A stretch of DNA of 38,770 bases, taken from NCBI GenBank assembly GCA_964058805.1, contig CAXKVV010000813.1, positions 1-38,770 of the forward strand. Direction: 5' to 3'. Numbering within the stretch: the first letter of the stretch is position 1; each line of letters starts with the position of its first letter. Below the pieces are notes generated by a model. It had not been told where the DNA came from and did not search any database. It saw only the letters and a list, made by a program, of their open reading frames with translations. Source of the stretch: Schoenoplectus triqueter. Its lineage: Eukaryota > Streptophyta > Magnoliopsida > Poales > Cyperaceae. The translations under genes were made by a program, and so were the position numbers. This document shows, piece by piece, positions 11,726-23,701 of this stretch.

Positions 11726-12340
11726 ATGGCTGACCGCGCGCAGCACCGTCAGACGCCCGGCACAGTCACCGAAAGCGTGAAGAGTGTCATCCCTGACAGG
11801 GGGCCTTCCAAATCGCAAGCCATTGCTGTCGCCACGCTCTTTCCGACTGGGGGCATCCTTCTCACCCTCTCTGGTCTTGCTCTGGCAGCCAGTGTTATCG
11901 GCTTCGGCCTTCTCATTCCGGTCTTCCTTCTCTTCAGCCCAGTTCTTGTCCCGGCTGCACTACTCATGGGCCTTGCTGTCACCGGCTTCCTTACTTCAGG
12001 TTGGTGTTTCGACACTCATTTCTTAATATATAATTGATAAGCTACTGTATGATTCAATTCAAATTTCCTTATGATCAACCTATAACTACTCGAGTTAAAT
12101 TGTCTTATTATGTATATGTGATTTTGTAAATCATAAGGAGCACTTGGTCTGGGAGGGCTTTCCTCTCTAGCTTGGTTTGTGAGGGCAGCAAGGGGCATGG
12201 TAACCAAGGTGCCTGATACAATTGAACAGTCAAAGAGGGGGGTGGCGGAGGCAGTTGGAGCTATTGGTCATAAGGCAAAGGAGAGCGGGCAAGCGATACA
12301 GATCAAGGCACATGACGCAGCCGGAAAGACTGATAAGTAG
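11726..12340 (+). CDS. Oleosin, oil-body structural protein
   Basis: Coats the triacylglycerol droplet surface and prevents coalescence, mainly in seeds and pollen. Exon 1 is 11726-11999 and exon 2 is 12138-12340, joined in frame through a split Gly codon to 158 residues (about 16 kDa). Residues 1-30 are hydrophilic. A long uninterrupted hydrophobic stretch runs from about residue 31 to 105. It contains the proline knot P65-x5-S71-P72-x3-P76, the signature hairpin that inserts into the oil core. The amphipathic C-terminus carries the family-typical KAKESGQAIQ-KAHDA motif. An alternative acceptor three bases downstream would remove the conserved Gly of TSG and is less likely. The short C-terminus suggests a low-molecular-weight isoform, but this was not tested by alignment. 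Confidence 0.95.
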
Positions 12341-12578
12341 GATTAGTTGGGTACTTGGGTGATGTTTAATTAGTGTGTGGTTGCATGCATGGTTTAGCAG
12401 GGAGAAAATTGTTCTAATTGTTAATGTACGTGTTGTGTTGGTCTTCCAGTTTGATATCCATTTGTATGTTGTTGTAAAAATGGAGGTTCTCTTTTCTTTT
12501 TCCTCTCAGTATGTGTTATCGTTCCTGTGAGATCGGTACGTACAGAGTTTGTAATGTTAAATGGTGACTACATATATG

Positions 12579-12584
12579 AATAAA
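12579..12584 (+). terminator. Poly(A) signal AATAAA of the oleosin gene
   Basis: A canonical AATAAA lies 239 nt after the oleosin stop codon, in a T-rich trailer typical of plant 3' ends. Other A-rich near-upstream elements could also be used. Confidence 0.5.
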
Positions 12585-13153
12585 CCATTTCTTTGAAAAG
12601 CTGATTACATCGATCGTTGTTGTAATTATCTCGGTAATTGTTCTGAGAAATTTGAATACAATTCTCTCTATTTTGCACGGTATTGTCACGACAGAAGAAC
12701 CGAATCAGCAATTTTCGGAGCACTTATTGTGATCATAATAAATACTATTACGATGCGATTATTAATGGTTTAATTTTTTATGCAAATCAAGTCAGTAAAG
12801 CTGTTATGTGTTGCTCAGTGTTTAGCTATCGCGTATCTTGGAAGTTTTTGAGTATTTCTGAAAACTTTTTTTCTTATTTTTAGTCCAGTTTGCTGTCCAG
12901 TATGGTTTCAATTTATGAGATGTGGCACTAGTTGCTTTTTCTCCCAACAAAAGAAAGTAATAAAGAAGCAGGCAGATGACTATGAAGGACGTTCCATATT
13001 GTTCATAGAAAAAATGGGTTGTGATGACTATACCTAATCCGAGGATGGCCCACAGCCCAGTGGCCCGAGGTGAGGAGGGAACCGTCGAAATGGCGACTAC
13101 GCCGACTAGACAATCTTTAGCAAATAGCCACATTGGGAGTGTCCAACCAACAA

Positions 13154-13266
13154 ATATTTATCAGTTTTAACAAGCAAGTCGGATGTAGGATTTTAATTCG
13201 TTATCATATTGTAACAGCATATTTATCAGTTTCATAACAAGCAAGTCGGATGTAGGATTTTAATTC
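13154..13266. repeat. Tandem duplication, period about 65 bp
   Basis: ATATTTATCAGTTT, then AACAAGCAAGTCGGATGTAG, then GATTTTAATTCG occurs twice, starting at 13154 and again at 13219. The second unit has small insertions after CAGTTT. It is followed by a weaker third echo of the GGATTTTAATT segment near 13290. Confidence 0.85.
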
Positions 13267-13495
13267 GGGGATAATTATCATATGGATTTGGATTTTAATT
13301 TGGGAGATAATTATTATATTGTAATAGTTTATCGGATTCAAATTTATTAATTAATTGAATACTAAATAAAAAATAATAATTTAATATATTCTTATCTAAT
13401 AAAAGATTATTAAAATAATAATATTTTACATATTAAAAATAACAATAAATAAAAATCAAAATAATAGATAAATAAGTTGATGAAGAAAATTTCTT

Positions 13496-13646
13496 TACGT
13501 CATATTTTGATATAATTATTTCATTATACATGATATTAAATATTTTTTTTCTCAATAAAAATAATCAGACAATTTATAGGAGGAGACAAAAAAATTTTCC
13601 CAATAAAAATAATCAGACAATTCATAGGAGGGGACAAAAAAATTTT
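13496..13646 (+). repeat. Dispersed repeat fragment with an internal 48-bp tandem duplication
   Basis: Bases about 13496-13600 match the reverse complement of about 22976-23085. Shared blocks include TCATATTTTGATAT, TTATTTCATTATACATGATA, TTAAATATTTTTTT and AATAAAAATAATCAGACAA. Here the last block is itself duplicated in tandem: units start at 13553 and 13601, each running CAATAAAAATAATCAGACAA through GGGACAAAAAAATTTT. Element class is unknown. Confidence 0.6.
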
Positions 13647-14196
13647 AGATAAATTATCAAAAATATTATCAAAAAATACTTTTTTTCAAAATCCAAAAAT
13701 ACGGCTGCTCGCCCTGACCCTCTAGGCCCCTAATAGCAAGTGCTTCTTCTATATCTGATATGCGCCTGCTGTGACGGGTCAGTGTCTAATTAACTAAAGC
13801 ACAATGCACACTGATAGTTAAGGGGTTTGGTCTTTACCCGCCGCTAGTTCATTGAAAGTACCTTTTTAATTTGGTACTAATTAAAATCTGGCAATGATGC
13901 TTCGGAAAATCTGCTTCTTCCCATTAATTGTCATTAATTTTATAATGCTACCGGAGTATATATGATATTCATGATAATAATAAAATTTCACTAGCTATGA
14001 TATATAATATCAATGCTGTTCCTTTATGATTCCTGTTCCTCTATGAAGAAAGAAAATATATAGCACATCAATGATGTATACTAATTAATTAGGTCCTGAT
14101 CATGTAAACAATCAAAATGGAAACCTGTTTATTTTCATATACTATAAATGATTTATTGTAAGAAAAAAATATGTTTATTATACAGATCCCATTTTA

Positions 14197-17100
14197 TCAC
14201 AAGCATTTTCGCAGGAAAGCCCATGGACCTGATGCTGTTCCCATCCTGTATACAAAAATACAAAATACAATAATTAATCCAAATGATATATTAAACAGAA
14301 TTCAAGCAAAAGAAAGTAATATTAATTTATTAATTTTCTATTTCTTAGAAATTTTCAAAACTAATTTGAATTGGAACACCTTTACTGTGACTTGACACTG
14401 GTACTGTTTACATTACCTCCAGATGCTGGCGAGAGTGCGCAAACTCATGTAGAATGCAAGCGCAACCCAAATCCCAATAAATCCATAATGCGATGAAAGA
14501 ACTATAATGCAAGGGACACTCATCGCTGCCACACCAACCTAAGAAGCAGAAATTGATTTCATTTTATGAATTGAAAAATACTGAAGAAATTCAATGTAAG
14601 TGAAGTATAATAAGATATTTTATTTGAACTGAATGTATGAACCATAGAATATGCAGAGAACGTATAGTCCGATGCTCCAAAATTGATGCCATCAAAGACA
14701 AATGCCAAGGAATTAACTGTTTGCAACCCTGCAACAAACTGAAACAGAGAAGCAATTATATATATAATGTAACATTTAAGAACTTAGTTAATGCTAAATT
14801 GCATATATAATATATTTTTATAGCATTACCGGAATGGACTGATGAACTACTTTGATGACATCAGCATCCTTGCCAAAAATGCCGGCTCCAAAGCGCAATC
14901 CGATCCCAAGCAAAGCAGAGAGGCATAGTCCTAAAACTATGCTAAACTACAAATAATGAAAACCTTGATTAAGAAAGATAGACCGCTTGTGAAAATAAGT
15001 CCAGCAAAGAAACATGTGTGTATATAGGATACCTGTAGCACACGGGCTGTAGAGACAGCAACCTTGTAATGATCCGACTTGGCAAATGCCGCTGCGATCA
15101 TTGCCTGCATGTCAATGTACCTTGGAATCTTAACTTTAAAAAAAATCTCACTAATTAAAATAAAACATGATCAACAGAAATACAGTGATAACTACTAATT
15201 ACGTACCTGGCCAGCGACAGCAAGTCCATCTGCTAGGAGTGATGTAGACATCCAGACTTGGTTGCTGATCTGAAATGCAGCCATAATAGTGTCTCCATGC
15301 CGAGCTGCTAGTGATGCAGCTAGTGTTACGCAACCTGTCACTGCTATTACCCTTGCTAGTAGCATGAATCCTAACAGAAGCACACAAAAAATTAGCCTAT
15401 CATTGTTTAAAAAACCATACAATTTGTGTCAGATTGGGGTGGCTATAATGTCTCTTATGGCAGTCCTGCAGTTGACACTTTAAATCCATTCTTTCTGCTA
15501 GTGCATAAAGCAAGAAGACATCATATCAAAATGAATGGTCGGATAATTCAAGTTTACCGCATCCAATAAATCGGCGAAATTTAAGTGATTTGATGCTAGG
15601 AGGAATGATATCAACTCGATGTACGAGTCTGAAGACCAATATAAGTGTAATCAGATACCTGAAATGAACAGATGAATGTAAGAAACGAGTAATATTCATT
15701 TAAATTAAACAAAGTTACACAATATAACCATATCTTACTGGGAAATGACATGTGCAGTAGCAGCACCAGTAACTCCCATATGGAAAACAAAAACCATTAT
15801 TGCTTCCAGGATAATGTTCATTAAATCCCCAATAACTGCATGATACCAAATCAAGATAAGTACTTGTTGGTTCATGAAAATGTAATTGCTGAGTTAAATA
15901 ATGGTACTTTCTTTACCAGTAGCATAAAGAGGAGTTTTTGTGTCCTTAAACCCTCTAAATACTCCTATCATTGCCAATGACAGAAGAACAGCAGGAGATC
16001 CAAGTGACCTTATTGTCAAATAACGAAGTGCAAGTTTCCGCATTAGGTGGCTCTGTATTTGATCAAATTTAATACCAATGATGTCATTGAATAATCACAT
16101 TCAGACTGGATCATAACTTACGAATCAGGTAAAGCCTTAATAATAGCAGGCAAAAGCAATAGTAATCTACTCTCTGTATGAATAATTGTTCACTTGTTAT
16201 AGTGAAAGTTATGAAAATGAAATATATTCTCTGTATCCTCTAATAATTTTATGGAAAATCAGCATAGCATTAGTTCCAACTGCATGGTTTCTATGTTATA
16301 AAGTATAAACTGAAAAGAAAAAGTTACTTACAGGCTTTCCACCCGTCATGAGGAGTATGCTAAATTTGGCAGTAAAGATTAAAAGGAATGCCTGAATAAC
16401 ACCAAGAATTGCTCCAACAATCAGAGCTGAAGTGACTGAAGGGATGTATTTCCTCTTCCTTCCACATTTTGGCAGGCTTTTACAGTTAGTTTTGAACATG
16501 TTACCGCAATTTGAATTTTCGGAATCTGCAAACATCAGTTGACATGATCCAAAACTAATAAGAACGAAAAAAATAATCGATTTTTCTGCGAACTCATTAA
16601 TACAAGATTTTTTTTTTTACTCAATACTATAATTTTCTCCATGCATCCTATTTGATGAAAACTGAAATCTATAATTCTATGTTGATGATTTTATATGGCT
16701 GAGTTTACAATCAGAATTGAAATTCGTGAGGTTAAAAAACAGAAGTACCAATTGAAGGAGGCATCTGTTTTGGTTCAATATGCAGAGTTGATTTTGAAGT
16801 TTCCAAATCTCCAACTTTTTGTTCTTGGATACTGCTGTTGATGAGTGCTTCCTCCTCAGCTACAAATGATGTGGTAACACTGACAAGAGGATAGATGAAA
16901 ACTTTTGAGATTTGGTTGAATATAGCAACTGACACCCCTACTGCTGCCACCTCTGATTTTCCTGCATTTAAAGAAATTTATAAATGTGTAAACATACATC
17001 CATAAGCGTATTAACTTCAAAATATATATATAGGAGGGTACATGGCACATTAATTACCAACGGACAAAAGGTTCTGTCAATTATGAAACGGATTGGTCTT

Positions 17101-18172
17101 TTCTTCACAAGTTTATTAATATTCAGGAATGTATATATTGCTTGTGTTGTTAATTTTATCGATGACTTGGTGACCTAAGAAGTTGGCACTAGATCAAATT
17201 ATCAAACCTCCCCCATTTAGTATTCAGCTATAGTTTACACGTGAAATTTGGCACTAGATGATTGTTTGTCTTGCAAATGTGGAAGTGCCAACCTAATTGT
17301 CCCATGAATGCAGTGTCGAGTAGTGAAGCAATTGGATCAGCTGCCAATGCCAGTGAGGCAGGAATAGCAATGCGCAGTATTTCTGAACCTAGATCATCCA
17401 GCTTGAACACACGGCTGCAAGTATATAGCATGCATACAGATTTTGTAAGTCGGTTCTAGTTTTATTTAAGCATATCAAAGTTTGATTACAAGATTCTTAC
17501 AATAACATGAATTTTCTCTATTCGGTTATCTTGCCATAAACTAAGATAGATTTAATTTAATGAGGAATTAGAGATGTTTTTAAAAAGTAAGCACTTCTGT
17601 ATGATGATTGAAAGTGATTCGAGTCAGAAAGTTCTAGAAAATCAGATTGGCAAGTACATTTAGTTAATCTTAAGATCAAATATTGAACACATCACCAATT
17701 ATAAATTTCAAAAGCTTGGGTTAGAAAAACCTCAAATATGTTAATTAGACTTTTTTTTCGGGTCCTTTGAGTTAGAGATTTGCTAATCCTTTGGCTCCTG
17801 GTAAATCTTCATTCATGCCAAAAATATTCTTGAAATAATTTTTACCCAAAAAGAAGCAAAAAATAAATTAAAGTACCTAAAATTCAGGACAAAAAGGCGA
17901 AAACCCGTTTTCCAAGGCAGATCCAAGGAAGGAGATGGAGAAATTTCTTGGCTTGACTCGTGACACTCGTCACCTTTTGTTGCACCAACCTTTTCCATGT
18001 CCATGACCACCATCTCCTGTTTTGATGCTTCTATTGCAACCCCTCTTTTTGTTGCCTCTGCTGCCACCTTCTCCTGTTTTGTTACCTCTGTTGCCCCTTT
18101 CTCCTGCTCTGGCACCGCCGTCGTCACTGCCTTTACTGATGACTCATGCACAGAACCGTTAATGACCACCAT
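14197..18172 (-). CDS. MATE efflux transporter, citrate-type (FRD3/DTX42-43 group)
   Basis: Multidrug-and-toxic-compound-extrusion transporter. Relatives export citrate for root-shoot iron transport or aluminium detoxification. Exons (minus): 18172-17877, 17414-17293, 16961-16749, 16525-16332, 16052-15917, 15835-15739, 15658-15558, 15370-15207, 15104-15033, 14946-14830, 14738-14643, 14538-14417, 14245-14197. All have GT-AG borders and join in frame to 592 residues. Landmarks are ADPIASLLDTAFMGQLG (first helix), the long variable hydrophilic loop after SFVAEEEA, VFRGFKDTKTPLYAT, GVTGAATAHVISQYL, SLLADGLAVAGQA, FVFDGINFGASDY, and C-terminal GPWAFLRK. That loop and these motifs place it in the citrate-transporter group; plasma-membrane location and substrate are inferred. 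The protein is about 70 residues longer than Arabidopsis relatives because of a repeat-rich N-terminus. Confidence 0.93.
18024..18110 (-). repeat. In-frame 30-bp minisatellite in MATE exon 1
   Basis: Three degenerate units of 27-30 bp start near 18024, 18051 and 18081 on the plus strand; the last two are almost the same. In the protein they give 9-10-residue units of the type (E/K)-x-TKQEKVAA within residues 21-52. These are charged, Ala/Lys/Glu-rich and probably cytosolic and helical or disordered. The unit length is a multiple of three, so copy-number change would keep the reading frame. Confidence 0.7.
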
Positions 18173-20071
18173 TGATACTTTTTGGCAAGAATTGAAGGTA
18201 CTCCCACAGTGCTACTGAAAGAGAGAGTACCAATGGATAACTACAGCAGCATGAGATGGATTGATATAGGGGCACTAAATCTTGTCAGTACAAGTACCCT
18301 ATAAAAATTTTAAATATGACACGTAGCAAAAATGGCCTTGGTTGGTGCACGGAGTGATGTTTTCTGAAAGGAAAATGGAAAAATGGTCAATGTCTCTTTA
18401 GTCTTTTCACAAAAGAAGTTACAAACAAACAAAAGAGCGAAGACTGAAAAAATGTTGTATCCATTTGGTTGTCAGAACCTTACGTAATGTATGGATGTAT
18501 GCTAAATCGATTCCAAGTAAATGGAAAAACCATTCTTACTAGTCCACCTTGAATGGGAATATGTAATTTTAGATTCAGAAGCAAGGTGATGTGCTTGTGC
18601 ACCATACTTATTAAACCATTTCAGCGAAATAGGTACTCTTGACTTCCCTTTTGTCTTTTATACAACTGAATTGTATTTGGAGATAGATATATTGTCTAAT
18701 AATTATAACGCTTAGGTAATGTTTTGTGTAATTAAATAGTGGTTAATTCGAATTTACTATTTTTTTTAAAAAAAATAACTGTACATAGGACAAATCACTT
18801 AGAGATGCTATCATACACCCAGCATGCACACTACGCGCATACAAATTATTTAATTAGCGCGCAGCACGGAGACGAGAATATCATTTTTTTTTATAAAAAT
18901 GAAAAGCTATATACATTTGTTCAAGATTAGAGCCGCGCCCCCAGCCAACATTCCTTTTAATTACTTATCATAGCCAGTTTTAAATGAATTTACTTAAACA
19001 CCTTGTTAGCTAGTTATATATAGAAAATCAGTTGGGTTGTGGTGCTATGAATAGTATGGATTCATTTTTAAAATCTGGATGATCTATCTAAAATGTTCAA
19101 ACTAATTTCCATATGAATATATATAAATATTTAGCTCTAGATCAAAATTTTATATTTTTTAATTTTTTTATTATTTTGTGTATAGTTAGAAATCACTTTT
19201 TTGGTTGATTCATAGTAACTATAAATGGTATAAAATTATAAAATTTAATCTACAACTAGTATTCATATAAAAATTATTTTGAGCAAAATTTTAGCTAGAG
19301 TCTCAGTCATTTCAAACAATATCTAACTCATATTATGGAGCACATTATAAAGCTACTTTATTCGGTTTTGTGTGTGTGAATAGAGAGAGAATTATTTTAT
19401 TTTTATACTTCACGTCATATTTTTTATTTCTGAATTCAAAATATTGATTCAATCGTTCAAAATATTTTTATATTAAACTATTTTTGAAGAACAAATTATA
19501 TATTTTTTGAGAACTTTTTTCTATTTTTTTAAGGGATAGAAAATGTATTGAGTTTATGATTTTTAATAATAATAATTTTCTAACCATAAAAAAATACAAA
19601 AAAAATCCAAACAATGAAAATTTTGTTCAAAAGTACAATTTCCTTTATAGACGGTCTTTCTATAAATCGAAATTTCGGTGAATAACATCACAGAAAGAGT
19701 AAAAAATTTGATTTTAAGTTTCAGATATTGTAGATATTAAAAGAATATTTGCCACCGTCCTGCATTTCTTTTATGAATTTAAGTACAACATATATATCCT
19801 ACCTTCTCCAGATTACTGGCGAACGAACCAGATAAAACCTGCTCAGTGATTCAACTTTGTTTCAAAACCTTCCTTTCAAAGGAAAGAAAGAGACAGGAAA
19901 AAGCATGAGTCAAACAACTCATCTGGGGCCCACAGGTTAGTTCATCAGCATGTTCCTTTATTAAATATGCTGGAGTTTGTCAGTGGCATCAATGTCTTAG
20001 GGTTTCTTTTACCAAAAAGATGGAGCTAAGTATTGAAAATTATAGTTTAGTAGACAAAGCCTAACACTTCT
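18173..20071. other. MATE upstream region and AT-rich intergenic DNA, no gene seen
   Basis: A minus-strand TATA-like motif (CCTATATCAA, 18270-18261) lies about 90 bp upstream of the MATE start and may set its transcription start. Beyond that I see AT-rich sequence with no exon-like frame. A weak inverted repeat pairs CTCTAG-T-AAAATTTT near 19134 with its complement near 19290, but it was too diffuse to call an element. Confidence 0.5.
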
Positions 20072-20275
20072 AATTAAAATTAATTATAAATTAATTAATA
20101 TTTTATTACTTAAAATTATATAAAAATAATTAATAAATAATTATTTATTTTACACGGGTCGGGTTTGGATCAAGATTTTTTGACCTGAATTTAATCAGAT
20201 CGAATTCGGATTCGAATCAGATAAAAATAATAATAATAATATGACCCGACCCATTAACACCCCTACTTTTACTCC
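20072..20275 (-). mobile_element. hAT-like dispersed repeat, copy 2, truncated
   Basis: Read on the minus strand, it starts at 20275 with TAGGGGTGTTAATGGGTCGG, then TCATATTATTATTATTATTT, matching the start of copy 1 at 1351. Homology continues through the ACACGG-GGGT and AATTAATAAATA tracts and fades near 20072, so the other terminus appears lost. No target duplication was found. Confidence 0.5.
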
Positions 20276-21752
20276 ACTCAGGAAAAAACAGAGGAATTAG
20301 TCAAACAAAATTATCGATTTGTGCGACTTTAACAATGGGTTGTAGGGGAATTTTATTTTCAGTCCAACTAATCAATGCTATTGGACTAGTAAATATGCAC
20401 AATGGAATTAGTGGAAAAAAAATAACGTTTCTAATTATGCAAAATGGGCATTCATTGTTCTGCAACTTTCTCTTAAATAATAAACATGGAATTTTCAAGG
20501 AGAAAAATAAGGTGAACAAATTTTATTTTAAAATTAGTGAAGCGTGACGACCCAAAAACATAGGAAAGAATGAACAATGCCTCCTCTAAATCAACCTACC
20601 CGAGATAAAACCTGTTTGCTTGATCATTATTCTCCTTTTCTCACAAAAATAACATATTTAAACCTCCCCTCTTTGTGAAGGAATAAAGTACAATTCGTCG
20701 CTTACTGGATTCAAAAAACGAGGACTTCACCTGTCGTATGCAAATATGCAATGAATAGAAACATCGTTGAAAAGAGCGCAAAGATTTCTCAACGAAGTAA
20801 ATAGATTGGGTTAGTTGAGTTTCACATAAATTATTAATCTGAATTACTATAATGACTTGTATTAATTTTAATTCATTACTAATTAATAATATGAATCATT
20901 TATTTGGGTTTTAATTTTGACAGTCGAGTTTTACAGATTCATCGAGTTTAATTTTTTTTTTTTTACAAAATTTAATTAAACTAAGCCATAATAAAAAAAA
21001 TATACAACAAAATATACTTACTAAAAATAAAACTAAAATAATTTCAGTAAAAAATTAATAAAATATTATATTATTTTTATAATTATGTTGTTATTAGAAT
21101 TAGAGAAAAATAATTTATTTGAAATAATATAACATACAATGTTCACGTCAAATTTTATTCATTATTTATACTCTTTATTAAGTACATAAGTGTTTCGATT
21201 CTGCAATGGTTTAGATTTATTTATTGAGTTTTCAGAGTTATATCAGTCATCAGATTGAGCTATTCATCAAATTATATTACTATCTCTATGGTCATTTGTG
21301 TTGAAGTTATAATTTTCTCTCAATATTGATTGTTACATGAAATGATACATAATTTAAAAGTGCAATTGCTCTAATTTATTTATTTTTTCTTAGATTACTA
21401 TCGAATTTTAACTTTCCTTAAATTCTGAATGCCAATTTTTCTCTAAAGTTTGCATTTATTTTATATTACTTATATGTTCATAATTGAAATTTATATTAAT
21501 TACTAAATTATTTTTATTTTTATTTTCTTTTTATTCTTATCAAAATATTTTTTATATTTTTAAAAGACATCATCTAATAATATACGGATAAGATACTATT
21601 TTTTTATAAAATTCATAATAAAATAATAATTATCAGGTTGCTTAAAATTTAATTCACACTCAACCACTTAAATAAATAAATTCTTATTTTTTTAATCGAA
21701 TTAGTCAGATTGGTCGAGTCAATCGGATCAAACGGATTGACCCACCTATTCC
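20276..21752. other. AT-rich intergenic DNA, no gene seen
   Basis: Short open frames on both strands (around 20300-20550) lack splice context and known motifs and look like chance. No repeat boundaries were recognised. Confidence 0.4.
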
Positions 21753-21855
21753 ATCTGAAATTGACAGAAACAGGTTTGCACTGGTGATTGGGCCATTGAG
21801 ACTTATTTCTATCCGAAATTGACAGGAACAGGTTTGCACAGGTGATTGGGCCATT
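21753..21855. repeat. Tandem duplication, period 58 bp
   Basis: GAAATTGACAG-AACAGGTTTGCAC-GGTGATTGGGCCATT occurs twice, in units starting at 21753 and 21811, with three or four base differences. It lies immediately left of the hAT element. Confidence 0.85.
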
Positions 21856-21870
21856 CGATATTAACGGATG

Positions 21871-22441
21871 TAGGGCTGCACCAAAAAAGTTCGGGCTCGT
21901 AGTTCAGTTAGGCTTGAACTAATCTGATTCGATAGTTAAATGAATCAAGTTTGAATTGGAGTTGGCTCGATTCGGCTCAAATAATAATAATTTATATATT
22001 TTTTCTGTTAAATTATAATCCGATAATCTATCTCTCATTATCTCTCACCAGCTCATCATCTCAGCGGCTTAACAACTTCTCGTACTCGCTCGTGACTCGG
22101 CTCATATATTTGGCTCGATAGTTTTTTTGTTGGTCCATCCATTCAAATTAGTTCAGCAAAGATTTTATTAAAAATATAATTTATTGATATATCAATTTTG
22201 CACCAACTCATGTACCATTTTTATACATATACTGAATTTACAGTTTACATATATACTAAATATAAATGTCAAACTGAGTCAACGTACATACATTGGTTTA
22301 ATGAGCTAGCTCGAATAGTAACAAGCTAAGCTTGAGCTAGACTTTTTCAGCTCGAAGTGTTTCATGAGCTCGACTCGAATTTTCATGAGCCGAGTTTGAG
22401 CTAAACTCGGCTCGCTCGAACTCGACTTATTTACAGCTCTA
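21871..22441. mobile_element. Non-autonomous hAT element with exact 8-bp target duplication
   Basis: The element is 571 bp. It begins TAGGGCTGCACC and ends with the inverse of TAGAGCTGTAAA, matching the TAG-G-TG termini of hAT elements. The eight bases AACGGATG sit immediately before it (21863-21870) and immediately after it (22442-22449), the target-duplication length of the hAT superfamily. Inside, both ends carry clusters of GGCTCG and GAGCTCGA motifs arranged as diffuse subterminal repeats, also a hAT feature. It has no transposase frame. Confidence 0.88.
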
Positions 22442-22975
22442 AACGGATGTAATATTATCCGACCTTATTCGTCCGTATTCAAGTATTAGGTAGTTGATGG
22501 ATACATATTACCATAGTTGTCATATATAGATAATCTGTATATAAACTCTGATAATTTTCATCGGATACGTACGTGGATATGATTTTCAATTTAGTTTCTA
22601 TATAAATTGCAAATTTAGTTAAGTCTGTTTTTAATTTGGAGTCATGGTTCATATTTTTGTCTTTATAATTTCTTAGTACAATTTAACTAATAATAATTAG
22701 TGATTAATTTTTATAATTAATATTTAATATTTCTAATTTGTGATTTTCTCATAAAATATTATGTAATTATTTTTTAATGATACAGGTGATATTTTTTTGT
22801 TTTATTTGAGATATATTTGAATTCATATTTTTATTCGTTTAAAATTCAATTTGTATCCATATTTATTTAATGTACGATTGTTATATCGGAGACTATTATC
22901 CATAGGAACTGAATCTGTTTATGCCTTATAAAAGTCTAATATACATGTACTTTTAGGTAATGCTTTCGATAATTT

Positions 22976-23085
22976 GTCCTCCTTGGAAAAAAATTCCCGG
23001 GTTGTCTGATTATTTTTATTAAAAAAATATTTAATATCATGCATAATGAAATAACTATGTAAAAATATCAAAATATGAAGATAGC
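22976..23085 (-). repeat. Dispersed repeat fragment, copy 2 of the 13496-13600 family
   Basis: The reverse complement of this stretch aligns with 13496-13600: TTCATATTTTGATA, GTTATTTCATTATGCATGAT, ATTAAATATTTTTTTAATAA, AAATAATCAGACAA and the terminal GGAGGACAAA block. This copy lacks the 48-bp duplication. Confidence 0.55.
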
Positions 23086-23326
23086 TAGAAAATCACTTGA
23101 TTTTATTATTATGAGCCATTCAAAAGGAGTTATTTTCTAGCTATCTTAAAAAATAGTAAAAAAATTCTAAAAAATATAAAATTTGACCTCCAACTAGATT
23201 TTTCTATGAAAAGTATTTTGACCGGACGGATAAACCATTTAAACTTTGAATACGTAGAAACGGTCTGTAGCACACGAGTCATCCGTGCTACGCGTAGCAT
23301 CATAGCCAAACTATATATACATATAT

Positions 23327-23676
23327 AGTAAAACTAACGTGCTCTTATGAATACGGAACCTACCGTGATCTTAACTCAAAAAGTATATTTAATTATCTTT
23401 AAATTTTGATTTATCACTCTTATTAAATTATTCATATTGAAATTTTATGGGGTACAGAAATTTAGGATGTTTTTTATTGAATATTTTATTATTATTTTTT
23501 TAGCTGAATTTTAAAAATTAAAAATAGCGACTTAAAAAATTTAAAATATCTCATTTTTATAATCCACAAGATTTTTATATGAAGATTTAATGAGAGTGAT
23601 AAATCAAAATTTGAAGATCATTTGATGTACCTTTTGAGTTAGAATTACGGAGGGGTTCATACTCCTAACTTTACTC
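23327..23676. mobile_element. Long-arm foldback element, family FB2, copy A
   Basis: The left end AGTAAAACTAACGTGCTCTT and right end (inverse of GAGTAAAGTTAGGAGTATGA) open an inverted repeat. It continues through TAACTCAAAA, CAAATTTTGATTTATCACTC and the ATTAAAT blocks for about 150 bp per arm, around an ATTATTATTTTTTTAGCTGA centre. The two arms are diverged and no target duplication is clear. Confidence 0.65.
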
Positions 23677-23701
23677 AAAACATCCCAAATTTTTGAGTTA
23701 T

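Larger units (their letters stand above)
12341..14196. other. Tail-to-tail spacer between oleosin and MATE genes
   Basis: Contains the 3' ends of both converging genes, two short tandem duplications (13154-13266 and 13553-13646) and a fragment of a dispersed repeat (about 13496-13600). A minus-strand open frame at 12822-13133 has a hydrophobic stretch, but no splice partners or family motif were recognised. Confidence 0.6.

Noticed and set aside
12822..13133. Minus-strand open frame with a hydrophobic stretch, possibly a small membrane protein
   Set aside because: It has no recognised motif, no splice partners and no promoter context, and it lies in the trailer between two converging genes. 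Chance is the simplest explanation.
18241..18252. Three-codon upstream open frame (ATGCTGCTGTAG on the minus strand) before the MATE gene
   Set aside because: It lies only about 10-20 bp from the TATA-like motif and probably upstream of the transcription start.
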